A stretch of 64,000 nt of DNA. Source: Orbus sasakiae (GTDB lineage Bacteria; Pseudomonadota; Gammaproteobacteria; Enterobacterales; Orbaceae). A model generated the notes under the pieces. The model saw only the letters and a list, made by a program, of their open reading frames with translations. It searched no databases and had not been told where the DNA came from. Below, piece by piece: positions 18,331 to 27,335 of this stretch. Numbering within the stretch: the stretch's first letter is position 1; each line of letters opens with the position of its first letter. The stretch lies in NCBI RefSeq assembly GCF_039542345.1, contig NZ_BAABHY010000005.1:284280-348279 (forward strand). The letters are read 5' to 3'. The translations under genes and the position numbers were made by a program.

Positions 18331-19393
18331 TATGGACTCTTTTTGATTGTTGATGTACGGCATTAATTAAAATTTCAACGCTTTCAATTGGGGTATCTTG
18401 GTTGATACCATGACCCAAATTGAATACATGACCATTATGTTGGCCAAATTCTTGCAATATCCAAGCTGTGTTTTGTTCAATCGTTGCTTTATCACCATAT
18501 AAAATAGTTGGGTCTAAATTACCTTGAATGGCGACCTGTCCTTTTGGTAATGTCGATAAGTCTACAGTCCAGTCTACGCCGACGGCATCACAACCCGTGT
18601 GCATGATTTTATCAAACCATAATCCTCCCCCTTTTGTAAATAGGGTCACCGGAATATAATCTTGAGTATAATGCGCTTGGCGTTGACCACGCTGCAAGGC
18701 ATTTACAATTTTTTGCATATACTTCAGTGAAAAATCGAGATAGCTGCGATGACTCAGTGCGCCACCCCAAGAATCAAAAATCATAATTGACTGCGCGCCT
18801 GCTTGGATTTGTGCATTGAGATATAATGCAACACTGTCAGCTAATTTATCCAATAACAGATGCAGTGAAGCAGGGTCGCTGTATAACATTTTTTTGATCT
18901 TGGTAAATGTTTTACTGCTTCCACCCTCAATCATATAGGTTGCAAGCGTCCAAGGGCTTCCAGCAAAACCAATTAAAGGCACTTTATTATCCAATTCTTT
19001 ACGTGCCAATCTAATTGCATCCATCACATAACCCAAATCGGTTTGTGGATCGGGGATTGGCAATTGCTTTATATCATTTGGATGATTAATCGGGTGTTTA
19101 AATTTAGGTCCTTCACCGGTTTCAAAATATAACCCTAATCCCATTGCATCTGGAATGGTCAAAATATCAGAAAAAATAATTGCCGCGTCGAGATCAAAGC
19201 GACGGATAGGCTGCATCGTTGCTTCACAAGCAAGCTCAGGTGTTTTACACATGGTCATAAAGTCACCCGCACTCGCTCGTAGTTTGCGATATTCTGGCAA
19301 ATACCGTCCAGCCTGACGCATCATCCAGACCGGTGTATAATCTACAGCTTCGCACTGTAGCGCGCGAAGATAGCGATCATTTTTTAATGACAT
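18323..19393 (-). CDS. hemE: Uroporphyrinogen III decarboxylase
   Basis: A 356-residue haem-biosynthesis enzyme converting uroporphyrinogen III to coproporphyrinogen III in the cytoplasm. Signatures are PVWMMRQAGRYLPEY near the N-terminus, AAIIFSDILTIPDAMG, GFAGSPWTLATYMIEGG and FNLGHGINQDTP near the C-terminus. It is full length relative to E. coli HemE (354). It heads a leftward hemE-yjaG unit, and hupA follows. The cell therefore keeps haem synthesis as well as the haem import island at 1330-8939. Confidence 0.95.
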   Translation of the reverse strand: MSLKNDRYLRALQCEAVDYTPVWMMRQAGRYLPEYRKLRASAGDFMTMCKTPELACEATMQPIRRFDLDAAIIFSDILTIPDAMGLGLYFETGEGPKFKHPINHPNDIKQLPIPDPQTDLGYVMDAIRLARKELDNKVPLIGFAGSPWTLATYMIEGGSSKTFTKIKKMLYSDPASLHLLLDKLADSVALYLNAQIQAGAQSIMIFDSWGGALSHRSYLDFSLKYMQKIVNALQRGQRQAHYTQDYIPVTLFTKGGGLWFDKIMHTGCDAVGVDWTVDLSTLPKGQVAIQGNLDPTILYGDKATIEQNTAWILQEFGQHNGHVFNLGHGINQDTPIESVEILINAVHQQSKRVHND

Positions 19394-19722
19394 ATAAATT
19401 CCTAAATAGCTTATTAAATTGGCAAGATATAATAGGATTATATCTCAATACTTATTTTGATGTAAAAATTAATTAAATCAATGCGATTTGCATTGTTATC
19501 AGCGCTCGCTTTTATTATAGTAACCGCATTATTTTTGATATTATCATTGTCTCAAAAAACAACGTGTTTTTAAAAGTTATTAATAATGAGATAGTTAGTT
19601 TGTTTTATGTGATTGAGTTAATCTGCAAGCATACGATGCTAAGTGTATTTGCAAACAACCGATCTCCGTGATTCGCTGAATTAATATACTGACTTAATAG
19701 TGAGCGATGATTAAGGGTTATT
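19394..19722. promoter_or_regulatory. Divergent promoter gap hemE/glmU with inverted repeat
   Basis: The gap contains a perfect 8-bp inverted repeat GATATAAT-AGG-ATTATATC at 19426-19444, about 33 bases before the hemE start, which may be an operator or overlap the hemE promoter. On the minus strand ACTATAAT at about 19517-19524 is a possible -10. A possible tiny frame at 19481 is listed separately. The glmU ribosome site AAGGG is at 19713-19717. Confidence 0.4.
19481..19573 (+). CDS. Possible 30-residue single-span membrane peptide
   Basis: ATG at 19481 opens a 30-codon frame, MRFALLSALAFIIVT then ALFLILSLSQKTTCF, ending in TAA. It is a single hydrophobic helix with a basic start, like many bacterial small membrane proteins. 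There is no clear Shine-Dalgarno and T-rich DNA readily gives hydrophobic codons, so this may be chance. I do not recognise it. Confidence 0.2.
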   Translation: MRFALLSALAFIIVTALFLILSLSQKTTCF

Positions 19723-21090
19723 ATGTCTAAACTAAGTGCTGTTATTTTAGCTGCCGGCAAAGGCACTCGCATGTATTCTCAGCTTCCAAAGGTGTTACAT
19801 AAAATCGGTCATAAGAGCATGTTACAACATGTGATTGATACGGTAACATTAACCCATCCCGATAATATTTTTGTAGTTTATGGGCATGGAAAAGCATTAC
19901 TTGAAGATGCATTGCATCATCAACCGATTCAATTAGTGTTACAAGCAGAACAGCTTGGTACTGGTCATGCAGTTAAACAGGCTATTCCGCATTTAACCGA
20001 TGATGAAGATGTCTTGATTCTTTATGCTGATACCCCGTTGATTTCAGTTGAAACCCTACAAGCATTGATCGCAAATAAGCCTAAAAATGGTATTTCACTA
20101 TTAACTGTACTTTTAGATGATCCAACGGGTTATGGTCGTATTGTTCGTCAAGATGGTGAAATTGTTGCGATTGTAGAGCAAAAAGATGCCACTGTTGAGC
20201 AACAAGCGATCAATGAGGTTAATACTGGAATTATGTTAGTTTCTGGGCAGCAATTAAAAAGCTGGTTAGAACAGATCACTAATCATAATGCACAACAAGA
20301 GTTTTATTTAACCGATATTATTGGCTTAGCACATCGAGATGGTTGTTCAATTAAAGCCACACATCCCTCAGCTGATTTTGAAGTTGAAGGTGTAAATAAT
20401 CGGCTTCAACAAGCGCATTTAGAGCGTACTTATCAACATCATATCGCTAAACAGTTACTCCTTGCTGGGGTGACCTTACTCGACCCACAACGTTTTGATT
20501 TACGAGGTCAACTCGAGCACGGTATGGATGTTGTGATTGACTGTAATGTCATTATTGAAGGTCACGTTAAACTCGGTAATAACGTCTATATTGGCGCGGG
20601 TTGCATATTAAAAAATTGCACCATTGGTGACAATTGCGACATTAGCCCTTACAGCGTTATTGAAGACTCTGTATTAGCGACAGATTGTACTGTGGGGCCC
20701 TTTGCTCGCTTAAGACCTGGGTCTATACTTGACGAAAAAGCGCATGTCGGTAATTTTGTTGAGCTAAAAAAGGCGCATTTAGGTAAAGGTAGCAAAGCGG
20801 GCCATCTTAGCTATTTAGGTGATAGTCAGATTGGTAATAACGTCAATATTGGCGCTGGTACTATTACGTGTAATTATGATGGTGCAAATAAACATCAAAC
20901 CATTATTGGTGATGATGTGTTTGTTGGCTCTGATTCACAGCTCATTGCTCCGGTATCGATCGGTTCAGGAGTGACTATTGCAGCGGGGACAACCGTAACC
21001 AGTCATGTTGCTGACAATGAATTGGTTATTAGCCGCGTTAAACAAAGACAAATTGCTAACTGGAAACGACCAGTTAAAAAAGCGAAATAA
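19723..21090 (+). CDS. glmU: Bifunctional GlcN-1-P acetyltransferase / GlcNAc-1-P uridyltransferase
   Basis: A 455-residue enzyme making UDP-GlcNAc, the precursor of peptidoglycan and LPS. The N-terminal uridyltransferase has LAAGKGTRM (residues 9-17), QLGTGHAVKQA and YADTPL. The C-terminal left-handed beta-helix acetyltransferase is built from hexapeptides (VYIGAGCILKNCTIGDNCDI, NVNIGAGTITCNYDG). Length equals E. coli GlmU within a residue. glmS starts 19 nt downstream, the standard glmUS operon. Confidence 0.96.
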   Translation: MSKLSAVILAAGKGTRMYSQLPKVLHKIGHKSMLQHVIDTVTLTHPDNIFVVYGHGKALLEDALHHQPIQLVLQAEQLGTGHAVKQAIPHLTDDEDVLILYADTPLISVETLQALIANKPKNGISLLTVLLDDPTGYGRIVRQDGEIVAIVEQKDATVEQQAINEVNTGIMLVSGQQLKSWLEQITNHNAQQEFYLTDIIGLAHRDGCSIKATHPSADFEVEGVNNRLQQAHLERTYQHHIAKQLLLAGVTLLDPQRFDLRGQLEHGMDVVIDCNVIIEGHVKLGNNVYIGAGCILKNCTIGDNCDISPYSVIEDSVLATDCTVGPFARLRPGSILDEKAHVGNFVELKKAHLGKGSKAGHLSYLGDSQIGNNVNIGAGTITCNYDGANKHQTIIGDDVFVGSDSQLIAPVSIGSGVTIAAGTTVTSHVADNELVISRVKQRQIANWKRPVKKAK

Positions 21091-21109
21091 TTTAGTTTAA
21101 GGAAAGATT

Positions 21110-22942
21110 ATGTGTGGAATTGTAGGGGCAATCGCCAAGCGCGATATTGCTGAAATCTTGTTAGAAGGTTTAAAACGACTTGAATACCGAGGTTATGATT
21201 CAGCGGGGCTTGCCATTGTTTCACCAAAAGGTGAATTGCAACGCGTGCGTCGTGTTGGCAAAGTCAAAGCATTAAGAGATGCCGTTGAAGAAAACCCATT
21301 ATCTGGTCAAACTGGGATTGCACACACTCGTTGGGCAACGCATGGTGAGCCAACAGAGGCGAATGCACATCCCCATGTTTCTGACTATATTGCGGTTGTT
21401 CATAATGGCATTATTGAGAACTTTGACGTTTTGCGCGAGATGCTGATTGCCAAAGGTTACCAATTCCGTTCAGAAACCGATACCGAAGTCATTGCTCATT
21501 TAGTTCATCACACATTGACGCAAGAACAATGCTCTTTATTTGATGCTGTGCAAAAAGTCATTCCACAATTACGTGGTGCCTATGGTACGGTGATTATGGA
21601 TAGCCGAAACCCAGATGTGCTGGTGGCGGCACGTTCAGGTAGCCCATTAGTTATCGGTCTTGGTGTTGGGGAAAACTTTATTGCATCAGATCAACTTGCT
21701 TTATTGCCAGTAACTCGCCGCTTTATCTTCTTAGAAGAAGGCGATATTGCCGAATTAACTCACCGCAAAGTCACGATTATTGATAAACAGTTGCAACCCG
21801 TTACGCGTCATGAAATTGAGTCTGATGCTAAATATGATGCTGGTGACAAGGCGGGTTATCGCCATTATATGAAAAAAGAAATTTTTGAACAGCCGATTGC
21901 GATTAAAAATACTTTAGAAGGTCGAATTAATCATGGTCTTATCGATCTGTCCGAGTTGGGTGATAAAGGTGAAAATGTCTTTAAACAAATTGAGCATATC
22001 CAAATTGTTGCGTGTGGGACGGCCTATAATGCAGGTTTGATCTCGCGTTATTGGTTTGAATCTTTAGCGGGAATCCCATGCGATGTTGAAATTGCGTCAG
22101 AATATAGATACCGTAAACCGGCACGCCGTAAAAATAGCTTATTTATCACATTATCACAATCTGGTGAAACAGCCGATACTTTAGCTGCACTGCGTTTAGC
22201 TAAAGAATTAGGTTATCTTAGTACACTGGCGATTTGTAATGTTGCGGCTTCAACCCTTGTTCGTGAAGCGGACTTAGTCTTATTAACCAAAGCAGGGACT
22301 GAAGTGGGTGTCGCATCAACGAAAGCATTTACTACGCAATTAACGGTATTGCTAGCATTAGTCGCTAAATTGGGCCGCAGTAAAGGCATGTCAGAACAAA
22401 CAGAGAAAGCAATTGTTCACGCACTACAAACCCTACCAAGTCGTATTGAACAGGTCTTAATGTTTGATAATCAAATTGAAAAATTAGCAGAGAATTTTGC
22501 AGATAAGCATCATACATTGTTCCTCGGTCGTGGGGATCAATATCCGATTGCAATGGAAGCTGCGTTAAAGCTGAAAGAGATCTCTTATATTCACGCAGAA
22601 GCCTATGCAGCAGGTGAGCTTAAACACGGTCCCCTTGCTTTGATTGATAGTGATATGCCTGTTATTGTCGTCGCACCGACCAATGATCTGTTGGAAAAAC
22701 TTAAATCCAATATTGAAGAAGTCCGTGCTCGCGGCGGCCAGTTGTATGTATTTGCGCAAGAAGATGCTGGTTTTGTGAGTGATGAAACAATGAAAATTAT
22801 TGTGTTACCTCATATTGAAGAGTTAACCGCGCCAATTTATTATACCGTACCAACACAATTATTGGCTTATCATGTTGCGTTAATTAAAGGTACCGATGTT
22901 GATCAACCAAGGAACTTGGCTAAATCAGTGACTGTTGAATAA
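21110..22942 (+). CDS. glmS: Glutamine:fructose-6-phosphate aminotransferase (isomerising)
   Basis: A 610-residue enzyme forming glucosamine 6-phosphate, the first step of amino-sugar synthesis and the source of GlmU's substrate. The N-terminal class II glutamine amidotransferase has nucleophile Cys2 (MCGIVGA) and HTRWATHGEP. Two SIS domains follow (ITLSQSGETADTLAALR; LGRGDQYPIAMEAALKLKEISYIHAEAYAAGELKHGPLALID), ending DQPRNLAKSVTVE. Complete and typical. RNA control by GlmY/GlmZ as in E. coli cannot be seen here. Confidence 0.96.
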   Translation: MCGIVGAIAKRDIAEILLEGLKRLEYRGYDSAGLAIVSPKGELQRVRRVGKVKALRDAVEENPLSGQTGIAHTRWATHGEPTEANAHPHVSDYIAVVHNGIIENFDVLREMLIAKGYQFRSETDTEVIAHLVHHTLTQEQCSLFDAVQKVIPQLRGAYGTVIMDSRNPDVLVAARSGSPLVIGLGVGENFIASDQLALLPVTRRFIFLEEGDIAELTHRKVTIIDKQLQPVTRHEIESDAKYDAGDKAGYRHYMKKEIFEQPIAIKNTLEGRINHGLIDLSELGDKGENVFKQIEHIQIVACGTAYNAGLISRYWFESLAGIPCDVEIASEYRYRKPARRKNSLFITLSQSGETADTLAALRLAKELGYLSTLAICNVAASTLVREADLVLLTKAGTEVGVASTKAFTTQLTVLLALVAKLGRSKGMSEQTEKAIVHALQTLPSRIEQVLMFDNQIEKLAENFADKHHTLFLGRGDQYPIAMEAALKLKEISYIHAEAYAAGELKHGPLALIDSDMPVIVVAPTNDLLEKLKSNIEEVRARGGQLYVFAQEDAGFVSDETMKIIVLPHIEELTAPIYYTVPTQLLAYHVALIKGTDVDQPRNLAKSVTVE

Positions 22943-22970
22943 TTTAAGACTGTTGGTACCGTTGAATAAT

Positions 22971-23015
22971 GGGAATAGATACAAGCACTTGCTCATGATC
23001 TGTTCCCTTTTTTAT
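22971..23015 (+). terminator. Terminator of glmU-glmS
   Basis: GGGAATAGAT (22971-22980) pairs with ATCTGTTCCC (22998-23007) with one wobble pair, followed by a T-run. Confidence 0.8.
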
Positions 23016-23067
23016 TGGTATCGATATTTTGATTTATCATTATAAAATCACTTGCCATTTTGGCTAA

Positions 23068-23106
23068 AATAAATAAAAATACACAATTATTGCATATTTA
23101 TTCATT
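23068..23106 (+). promoter_or_regulatory. Tandem ARG boxes (ArgR operator) before argA
   Basis: Two 18-bp boxes, 23068-23085 (two mismatches) and 23089-23106 (ATTGCATATTTATTCATT, one mismatch to WNTGAATWWWWATTCANW), are separated by exactly 3 bp, the spacing ArgR hexamers require in E. coli operators. A -35-like TTGCCA lies at 23052-23057. The operator lies inside a longer open frame starting at 23060, which argues that the real argA start is downstream at 23117. Confidence 0.8.
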
Positions 23107-23116
23107 TGGGTGTGAA

Positions 23117-24451
23117 ATGAAAGAACGTACAACAGAGCTGGTTAAAGGTCTAAGACACTCCGTTCCTTATATTAATGTTCACCAGGGTAAAACCTTTGTT
23201 ATTCTCTTAACTGGCGCAACCTTGAGAAGTCATAATTATGCAAATATCATTAATGATCTTGGACTGTTACACAGTTTAGGCATTAAATTGGTGATCGTGT
23301 ATGGTGCTCGTAATCAAATTGATGATGAACTGCAAGCTCACCATCTTGAACCCAAATATCATAAGTATACTCGCATTACCGATGCAAGGTCACTTGAGGT
23401 GGTTAAACGCGTTACTGGGCTGTTGCAACTCAATATTACTGCCAGCTTATCCATGAGCCTTAACAATACGCCTTTACAAGGTTCGCATATCAATGTGGTC
23501 AGTGGCAACTTTGTGATTGCCCAGCCGCTTGGTGTTGATGATGGCATCGATTATTGTCATACCGGTAAAATTCGTCGTATTAATTGCGATGCGATTAATG
23601 AGCAACTTAATCATGGTTCGATTGTGTTAGTTGGACCCGTTGGGGTATCGGTGACGGGTGAAAGTTTTAACTTATCGTCTGAAGATGTTGCCGCTGAAGT
23701 GGCAATTCGAATAAAAGCAGATAAGTTAATCAGTTTTTGTGCTGAGCAAGGCGTGATGGATAAAGACGGTAAAGTCATCACTGACTTATTTCCGGTTGAT
23801 GCTGATAAATATGTTAGAGAAAAAGAACAACAAGGGCTTCATCTTTCGAGTGATATCCGTTTTTTACGAGCGGCATCAAAAGCTTGTCGTCATGGCGTAC
23901 ATCGAGGTCATTTAGTCAGCTATTTGGTTGATGGTGCAATATTACAAGAAATTTTCTCTCGTGATGGTATTGGCACGCAAGTGGCGATGGAACATTCTGA
24001 AAAAATTCGTAAAGCTACGATTGATGATATTGGGGGTATTTTAGAATTAATTCGGCCACTAGAAGAGCAAGGCATTTTGGTGCGACGTTCACGTGAACAG
24101 CTCGAAATGGAGATCAATCAGTTTACCATCATCGAACGTGACAATATTACGATCGGCTGTGCCGCACTCTATCCCTATTTTGATGAACAGATGGCAGAGA
24201 TGGCATGTGTTGCGATTCACCCGGATTACCGAAGTTCTGCAAGGGGGGATATGCTGCTAGATAAACTAATAGAACAAGCGCAAAAAATGAAGATTAAAAA
24301 AATCTTTGTGCTGACGACGCGCAGTATTCATTGGTTTAGAGAAAAGGGCTTTAACCCAGCAGAAGTGGATGATTTACCGATGAAGAAAAAGCAGTTATAC
24401 AACTATCAGCGTAACTCTAAAATTTTAATTCTCGATATTGATGAGCAGTAA
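23117..24451 (+). CDS. argA: N-acetylglutamate synthase (amino-acid acetyltransferase)
   Basis: A 444-residue enzyme catalysing the first committed step of arginine synthesis. An amino-acid-kinase-like domain (about 1-290: GIKLVIVYGARNQID, SGNFVIAQPLGVDDGIDYCHTG) precedes a GNAT acetyltransferase domain (about 295-440: IRKATIDDIGGILELIRPLEEQGILVRRS in two parts, MACVAIHPDYRSSARGDMLL, FVLTTRSIHWFREKGF). I choose ATG 23117 (MKERTTELVKG) because it matches E. coli ArgA (443 residues, MVKERKTELVEG) and leaves the ARG boxes outside the gene. The Shine-Dalgarno is weak. Feedback inhibition by arginine is expected of the family. Confidence 0.93.
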   Translation: MKERTTELVKGLRHSVPYINVHQGKTFVILLTGATLRSHNYANIINDLGLLHSLGIKLVIVYGARNQIDDELQAHHLEPKYHKYTRITDARSLEVVKRVTGLLQLNITASLSMSLNNTPLQGSHINVVSGNFVIAQPLGVDDGIDYCHTGKIRRINCDAINEQLNHGSIVLVGPVGVSVTGESFNLSSEDVAAEVAIRIKADKLISFCAEQGVMDKDGKVITDLFPVDADKYVREKEQQGLHLSSDIRFLRAASKACRHGVHRGHLVSYLVDGAILQEIFSRDGIGTQVAMEHSEKIRKATIDDIGGILELIRPLEEQGILVRRSREQLEMEINQFTIIERDNITIGCAALYPYFDEQMAEMACVAIHPDYRSSARGDMLLDKLIEQAQKMKIKKIFVLTTRSIHWFREKGFNPAEVDDLPMKKKQLYNYQRNSKILILDIDEQ

Positions 24452-24481
24452 TCAATTTACACTTGATGTGAATTTGAAGGT

Positions 24482-24503
24482 AAGCGGGCATTGATGCCTG
24501 CTT
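24482..24503. repeat. Inverted repeat at argA/mutH convergence
   Basis: AAGCGGGCAT and ATGCCTGCTT pair along ten positions with one wobble and a minimal loop. The mutH stop codon lies in it. There is no T-run on either strand, so it may be a weak or Rho-dependent end. Confidence 0.4.
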
Positions 24504-25188
24504 AGCGTATCTGAAGATTAGTAATATAATGCTGTAGAATCTGACTTGTGAACTGTTTTTTTAAATAGAAGCCTCGTGGACGTGTCATGATTAATTCCCC
24601 ACTTTCATTATAGGCTTGCGTTAATGCTTTACCATTAGCCGCTTTGGGCCGAATTTGCAAAAATTCACCATGGCGGGCGGTAATTTTTTCAATCTGACCT
24701 AATACAATCATATCCATCAACTCTTGCCAATCTTGTTTAAGTTGTTGCTCTTGTTGTGGTGACGGTTGCCATAAAATGGGTAATCCCACACGGCGTTCGG
24801 CTAATGCAATGGTTCGATCGCCTTCTACCGGTATCCAAAGTACTTTACTCAGCTTGTATTTTACATGGCTACTTTGCCAGGTTATGCCATGATTCGATAA
24901 TAATGGTGCGACGCTTACAAAGGTGGTTTCAAGCGGTAAACCTGAACGATTAATGGGGATTGTTTTAAGTTCAATACCTAGGTGAGCAAAATCCTGTTCA
25001 GCTTTACTTCCCGCATTTGCACCAAGATAGAGTTCAATCAATTGCCCCACCCAACCTTTTTGCTTTTTTAGATCGGGCGGCATCGGCAAGTCTATGCTTT
25101 GTGCAATGTCATGTAACGAATAGCCAGCAATCGATTTTGCTCGTTGCATGAGTTCTGATTCCGTGGTCGGAATTGATTGTATTTTCAT
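24502..25188 (-). CDS. mutH: DNA mismatch repair endonuclease MutH
   Basis: A 228-residue endonuclease that nicks the unmethylated strand at hemimethylated GATC sites after activation by MutS-MutL. The catalytic triad is in DFAHLGIELKTIP: D66, E73, K75, matching D70-E77-K79 of E. coli MutH (229 residues). The C-terminal RPRGFYLKKQFT is conserved. Its presence implies Dam-directed mismatch repair in this organism. It is divergent from the TerC-family gene, the same mutH-ygdQ neighbourhood as E. coli. Confidence 0.95.
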   Translation of the reverse strand: MKIQSIPTTESELMQRAKSIAGYSLHDIAQSIDLPMPPDLKKQKGWVGQLIELYLGANAGSKAEQDFAHLGIELKTIPINRSGLPLETTFVSVAPLLSNHGITWQSSHVKYKLSKVLWIPVEGDRTIALAERRVGLPILWQPSPQQEQQLKQDWQELMDMIVLGQIEKITARHGEFLQIRPKAANGKALTQAYNESGELIMTRPRGFYLKKQFTSQILQHYITNLQIR

Positions 25189-25302
25189 ATGAATAAGTCA
25201 GTAAGTTACCGGTAATTATTTTTGCTAAAAATATGTAAATTTAGTATTAATTCATTATTTTATCGTATAATAAGCTAATGAAAAATCATGTAAAGTTTTA
25301 TT

Positions 25303-26088
25303 ATGTTTGAATGGATAGCCGATCCTAATGCGTGGCTAGCATTAATTACTCTAACGTTTTTAGAAATCATCTTGGGTATCGACAATATTATCTTCTTATC
25401 ACTTGTCGTGACTCGCTTACCAAAACACCAACAAAACTTAGGTCGAAAATTAGGCTTAGGTGGCGCAATGGTGATGCGAATTGCTTTACTTGCCTCGCTA
25501 GCTTGGGTAATAAAGTTATCACATCCGTTATTTTATATCTACCAATGGCAGTTACTCGGTGCTGATGCCGATATTAGTGCGCTAAGCGGGGTCTTTGCGG
25601 TTTCTGCACGAGATATTGTCTTATTTTTAGGTGGTGCTTTCTTAGTATGGAAAGGTACCCTTGAAGTTATTGAGATGTTTAATGTCGGTCATCATGATGA
25701 TGTTAAAGCGAAACAATTACCCTTTTTTAAAGCCATTGCTGAAATCATGGCATTAGATATTGTCTTTAGTCTAGATTCGGTTATTACCGCAGTTGGTTTA
25801 TCTGATCATATTTTTATTATGATTGCGGCGGTTGTTATTGCCGTTCTGATTATGATGTTTGCTGCGAAAACGATCGGTGATTTTGTGGAAGCCAATCCAA
25901 CCATTAAGATGTTGGCGATTGTCTTTTTGATCATGGTTGGTGTGGTACTGATGGTGGAAAGTTTGCATATTCATGTACCAAAAGCGTATATCTATTTTGC
26001 GATGTTCTTCTCATTGGCGGTGGAAACGCTAAACTTGTTAAGAGCAAGAAAAATCAGAAAGTCTCAGGCAGAAAAAAAGCACCAATAG
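25303..26088 (+). CDS. ygdQ: TerC-family integral membrane protein YgdQ
   Basis: A 261-residue inner-membrane protein with about seven hydrophobic helices, similar to E. coli YgdQ (237 residues, MLFAWITDPNAWLAL). The two acidic TerC motifs ITLTFLEIILGIDNIIFLS-like (about 15-33) and ALDIVFSLDSVITAVGLSDH are present. Extra residues lie between helices 2 and 3 (YQWQLLGADADISALSG). TerC relatives have been linked to manganese/metal export, but the role of YgdQ is not firmly known. Confidence 0.9.
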   Translation: MFEWIADPNAWLALITLTFLEIILGIDNIIFLSLVVTRLPKHQQNLGRKLGLGGAMVMRIALLASLAWVIKLSHPLFYIYQWQLLGADADISALSGVFAVSARDIVLFLGGAFLVWKGTLEVIEMFNVGHHDDVKAKQLPFFKAIAEIMALDIVFSLDSVITAVGLSDHIFIMIAAVVIAVLIMMFAAKTIGDFVEANPTIKMLAIVFLIMVGVVLMVESLHIHVPKAYIYFAMFFSLAVETLNLLRARKIRKSQAEKKHQ

Positions 26089-26098
26089 GTGCTTTTTT
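26073..26098. terminator. Bidirectional terminator between ygdQ and the FMN reductase gene
   Basis: AAAAAAGCACC-AATA-GGTGCTTTTTT forms a stem with T-runs on both strands. The ygdQ stop codon lies in its loop. Confidence 0.85.
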
Positions 26099-26113
26099 AT
26101 TTCAATAGGTTGG

Positions 26114-26662
26114 TTAGCTCAATTTTTCAAACCAAGCGGCATAGGCATCAATAAATTGTTTTAAAAAGGCTTGGCTTTTTTCAACAATATGACCCTTTTC
26201 ATCAAAGGCATTCGCCACGCCACCAAAATATGCTTCAGGTTGTTGTAATGTAGGCATATCTAAAAAGACAAGTGATTGACGTAAATGATGGTTTGCACCA
26301 AACCCGCCAATAGCACCCGGTGATACCGAGATGATAGCTGCGGTTTTTTTTGACCAAACACTTTTACCATAAGGACGAGAGCCAACATCAATAGCGTTTT
26401 TAATCACAGCAGGCACGCTACGGTTATATTCTGGCGTGACAAAGATAACCCCTTTACATGCAGCAATTTCATTTCTAAAACGTGTATAAGCTGCCGGTGG
26501 TGTATCTGCATCAATATCTTCATTATATAAAGGCAAATCACCAATTTGAATAATTTTAAGCTCAAGTGAACTTGGTGCGATTTGCGCAAGTACTTTCGCC
26601 ACTTTTAAATTATACGATTCTTTACGAAGGCTACCAACTAGAACGGCGATTGGTTTACTCAT
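26114..26662 (-). CDS. NADPH-dependent FMN reductase (ChrR/YieF family)
   Basis: A 182-residue flavodoxin-fold reductase. The N-terminal FMN-phosphate loop is VGSLRKESYNLK, and FVTPEYNRSVPAVIKNAIDVGSRPYG is the family signature, followed by SVSPGAIGGFGANHHLRQSL. Relatives (ChrR, AzoR-like) reduce quinones, chromate and azo dyes and limit redox cycling. The physiological substrate here is unknown. Two ATGs are adjacent; the one at 26662 is six bases from GGAGG and is preferred. Confidence 0.88.
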   Translation of the reverse strand: MSKPIAVLVGSLRKESYNLKVAKVLAQIAPSSLELKIIQIGDLPLYNEDIDADTPPAAYTRFRNEIAACKGVIFVTPEYNRSVPAVIKNAIDVGSRPYGKSVWSKKTAAIISVSPGAIGGFGANHHLRQSLVFLDMPTLQQPEAYFGGVANAFDEKGHIVEKSQAFLKQFIDAYAAWFEKLS

Positions 26663-26696
26663 CATAAACCTCCATCATATTTGATTGAATTGAGAT

Positions 26697-26724
26697 AAAA
26701 AACTCGCCGCAGAATGCGGCGAGT
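26697..26724 (-). terminator. Terminator of dps
   Basis: A perfect 10-bp stem ACTCGCCGCA/TGCGGCGAGT with a 3-nt loop, followed on the minus strand by TTTTTT. Confidence 0.92.
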
Positions 26725-26735
26725 GGTCGTTTAAA

Positions 26736-27335
26736 TTAATGGTTAGAAGAATCTGATTTACGGCTAGTTTCAAATAGGAACCAAGCACGTTGTTCTGCTT
26801 CGTTAATCCATTCTTCAATTAAACTTGCTGTTGCTGTATCGTTGTATTTATCACAAATATCGTGAGCACTACGCATACGAGAAGTCAGTTTAATATTATC
26901 TTGGCATAATTCTCTTAACATATCTGATGGCTCTACATAATCAGCATTGTTATCACTGATACTTTGTAATTTAGAGATATGTCCAATAGAACGTAGTGTT
27001 GTACCACCTAATTTACGTACGCGTTCTGCGATAGGATCGGTCATGGCAAAAATTTCATCACCTTGCTCATCAAACATTAAATGATAGTCACGGAAATGCG
27101 GGCCACTGACATGCCAATGGAAATTCTTTGTTTTTAAATATAATGCAAACACATCAGCTAAAACAGAGTTCATCGCTGCAGAAATATCACGTGATGCGTT
27201 TTCACCTAAATCGGTAGGAAATAAAAGAGGTGCTTTTTGCAGTTCTTTAGCTTTTGTTACATTAACAGATGATGCTTTTGTTACTTTTTTTGCGGGTGCT
27301 GCTTTCATTTTAGCAGTAGATGCACTTTTAGCCAT
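26736..27335 (-). CDS. dps: Dps ferritin-like DNA-protection protein with long basic N-terminus
   Basis: A 199-residue Dps. Members form 12-mers that oxidise and store iron using peroxide and coat DNA in stress. The ferroxidase region NFHWHVSGPHFRDYHLMFDEQGDEIF (from residue 71, with H73/H75, D89 and D93/E94) is intact. The first 35 residues are rich in Lys and Ala (KMKAAPAKKVTKASS) and are longer than the N-terminus of E. coli Dps (167 residues total); they probably form the DNA-binding tail. AAGGAGA lies before the ATG. It is a monocistronic gene. Confidence 0.93.
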   Translation of the reverse strand: MAKSASTAKMKAAPAKKVTKASSVNVTKAKELQKAPLLFPTDLGENASRDISAAMNSVLADVFALYLKTKNFHWHVSGPHFRDYHLMFDEQGDEIFAMTDPIAERVRKLGGTTLRSIGHISKLQSISDNNADYVEPSDMLRELCQDNIKLTSRMRSAHDICDKYNDTATASLIEEWINEAEQRAWFLFETSRKSDSSNH

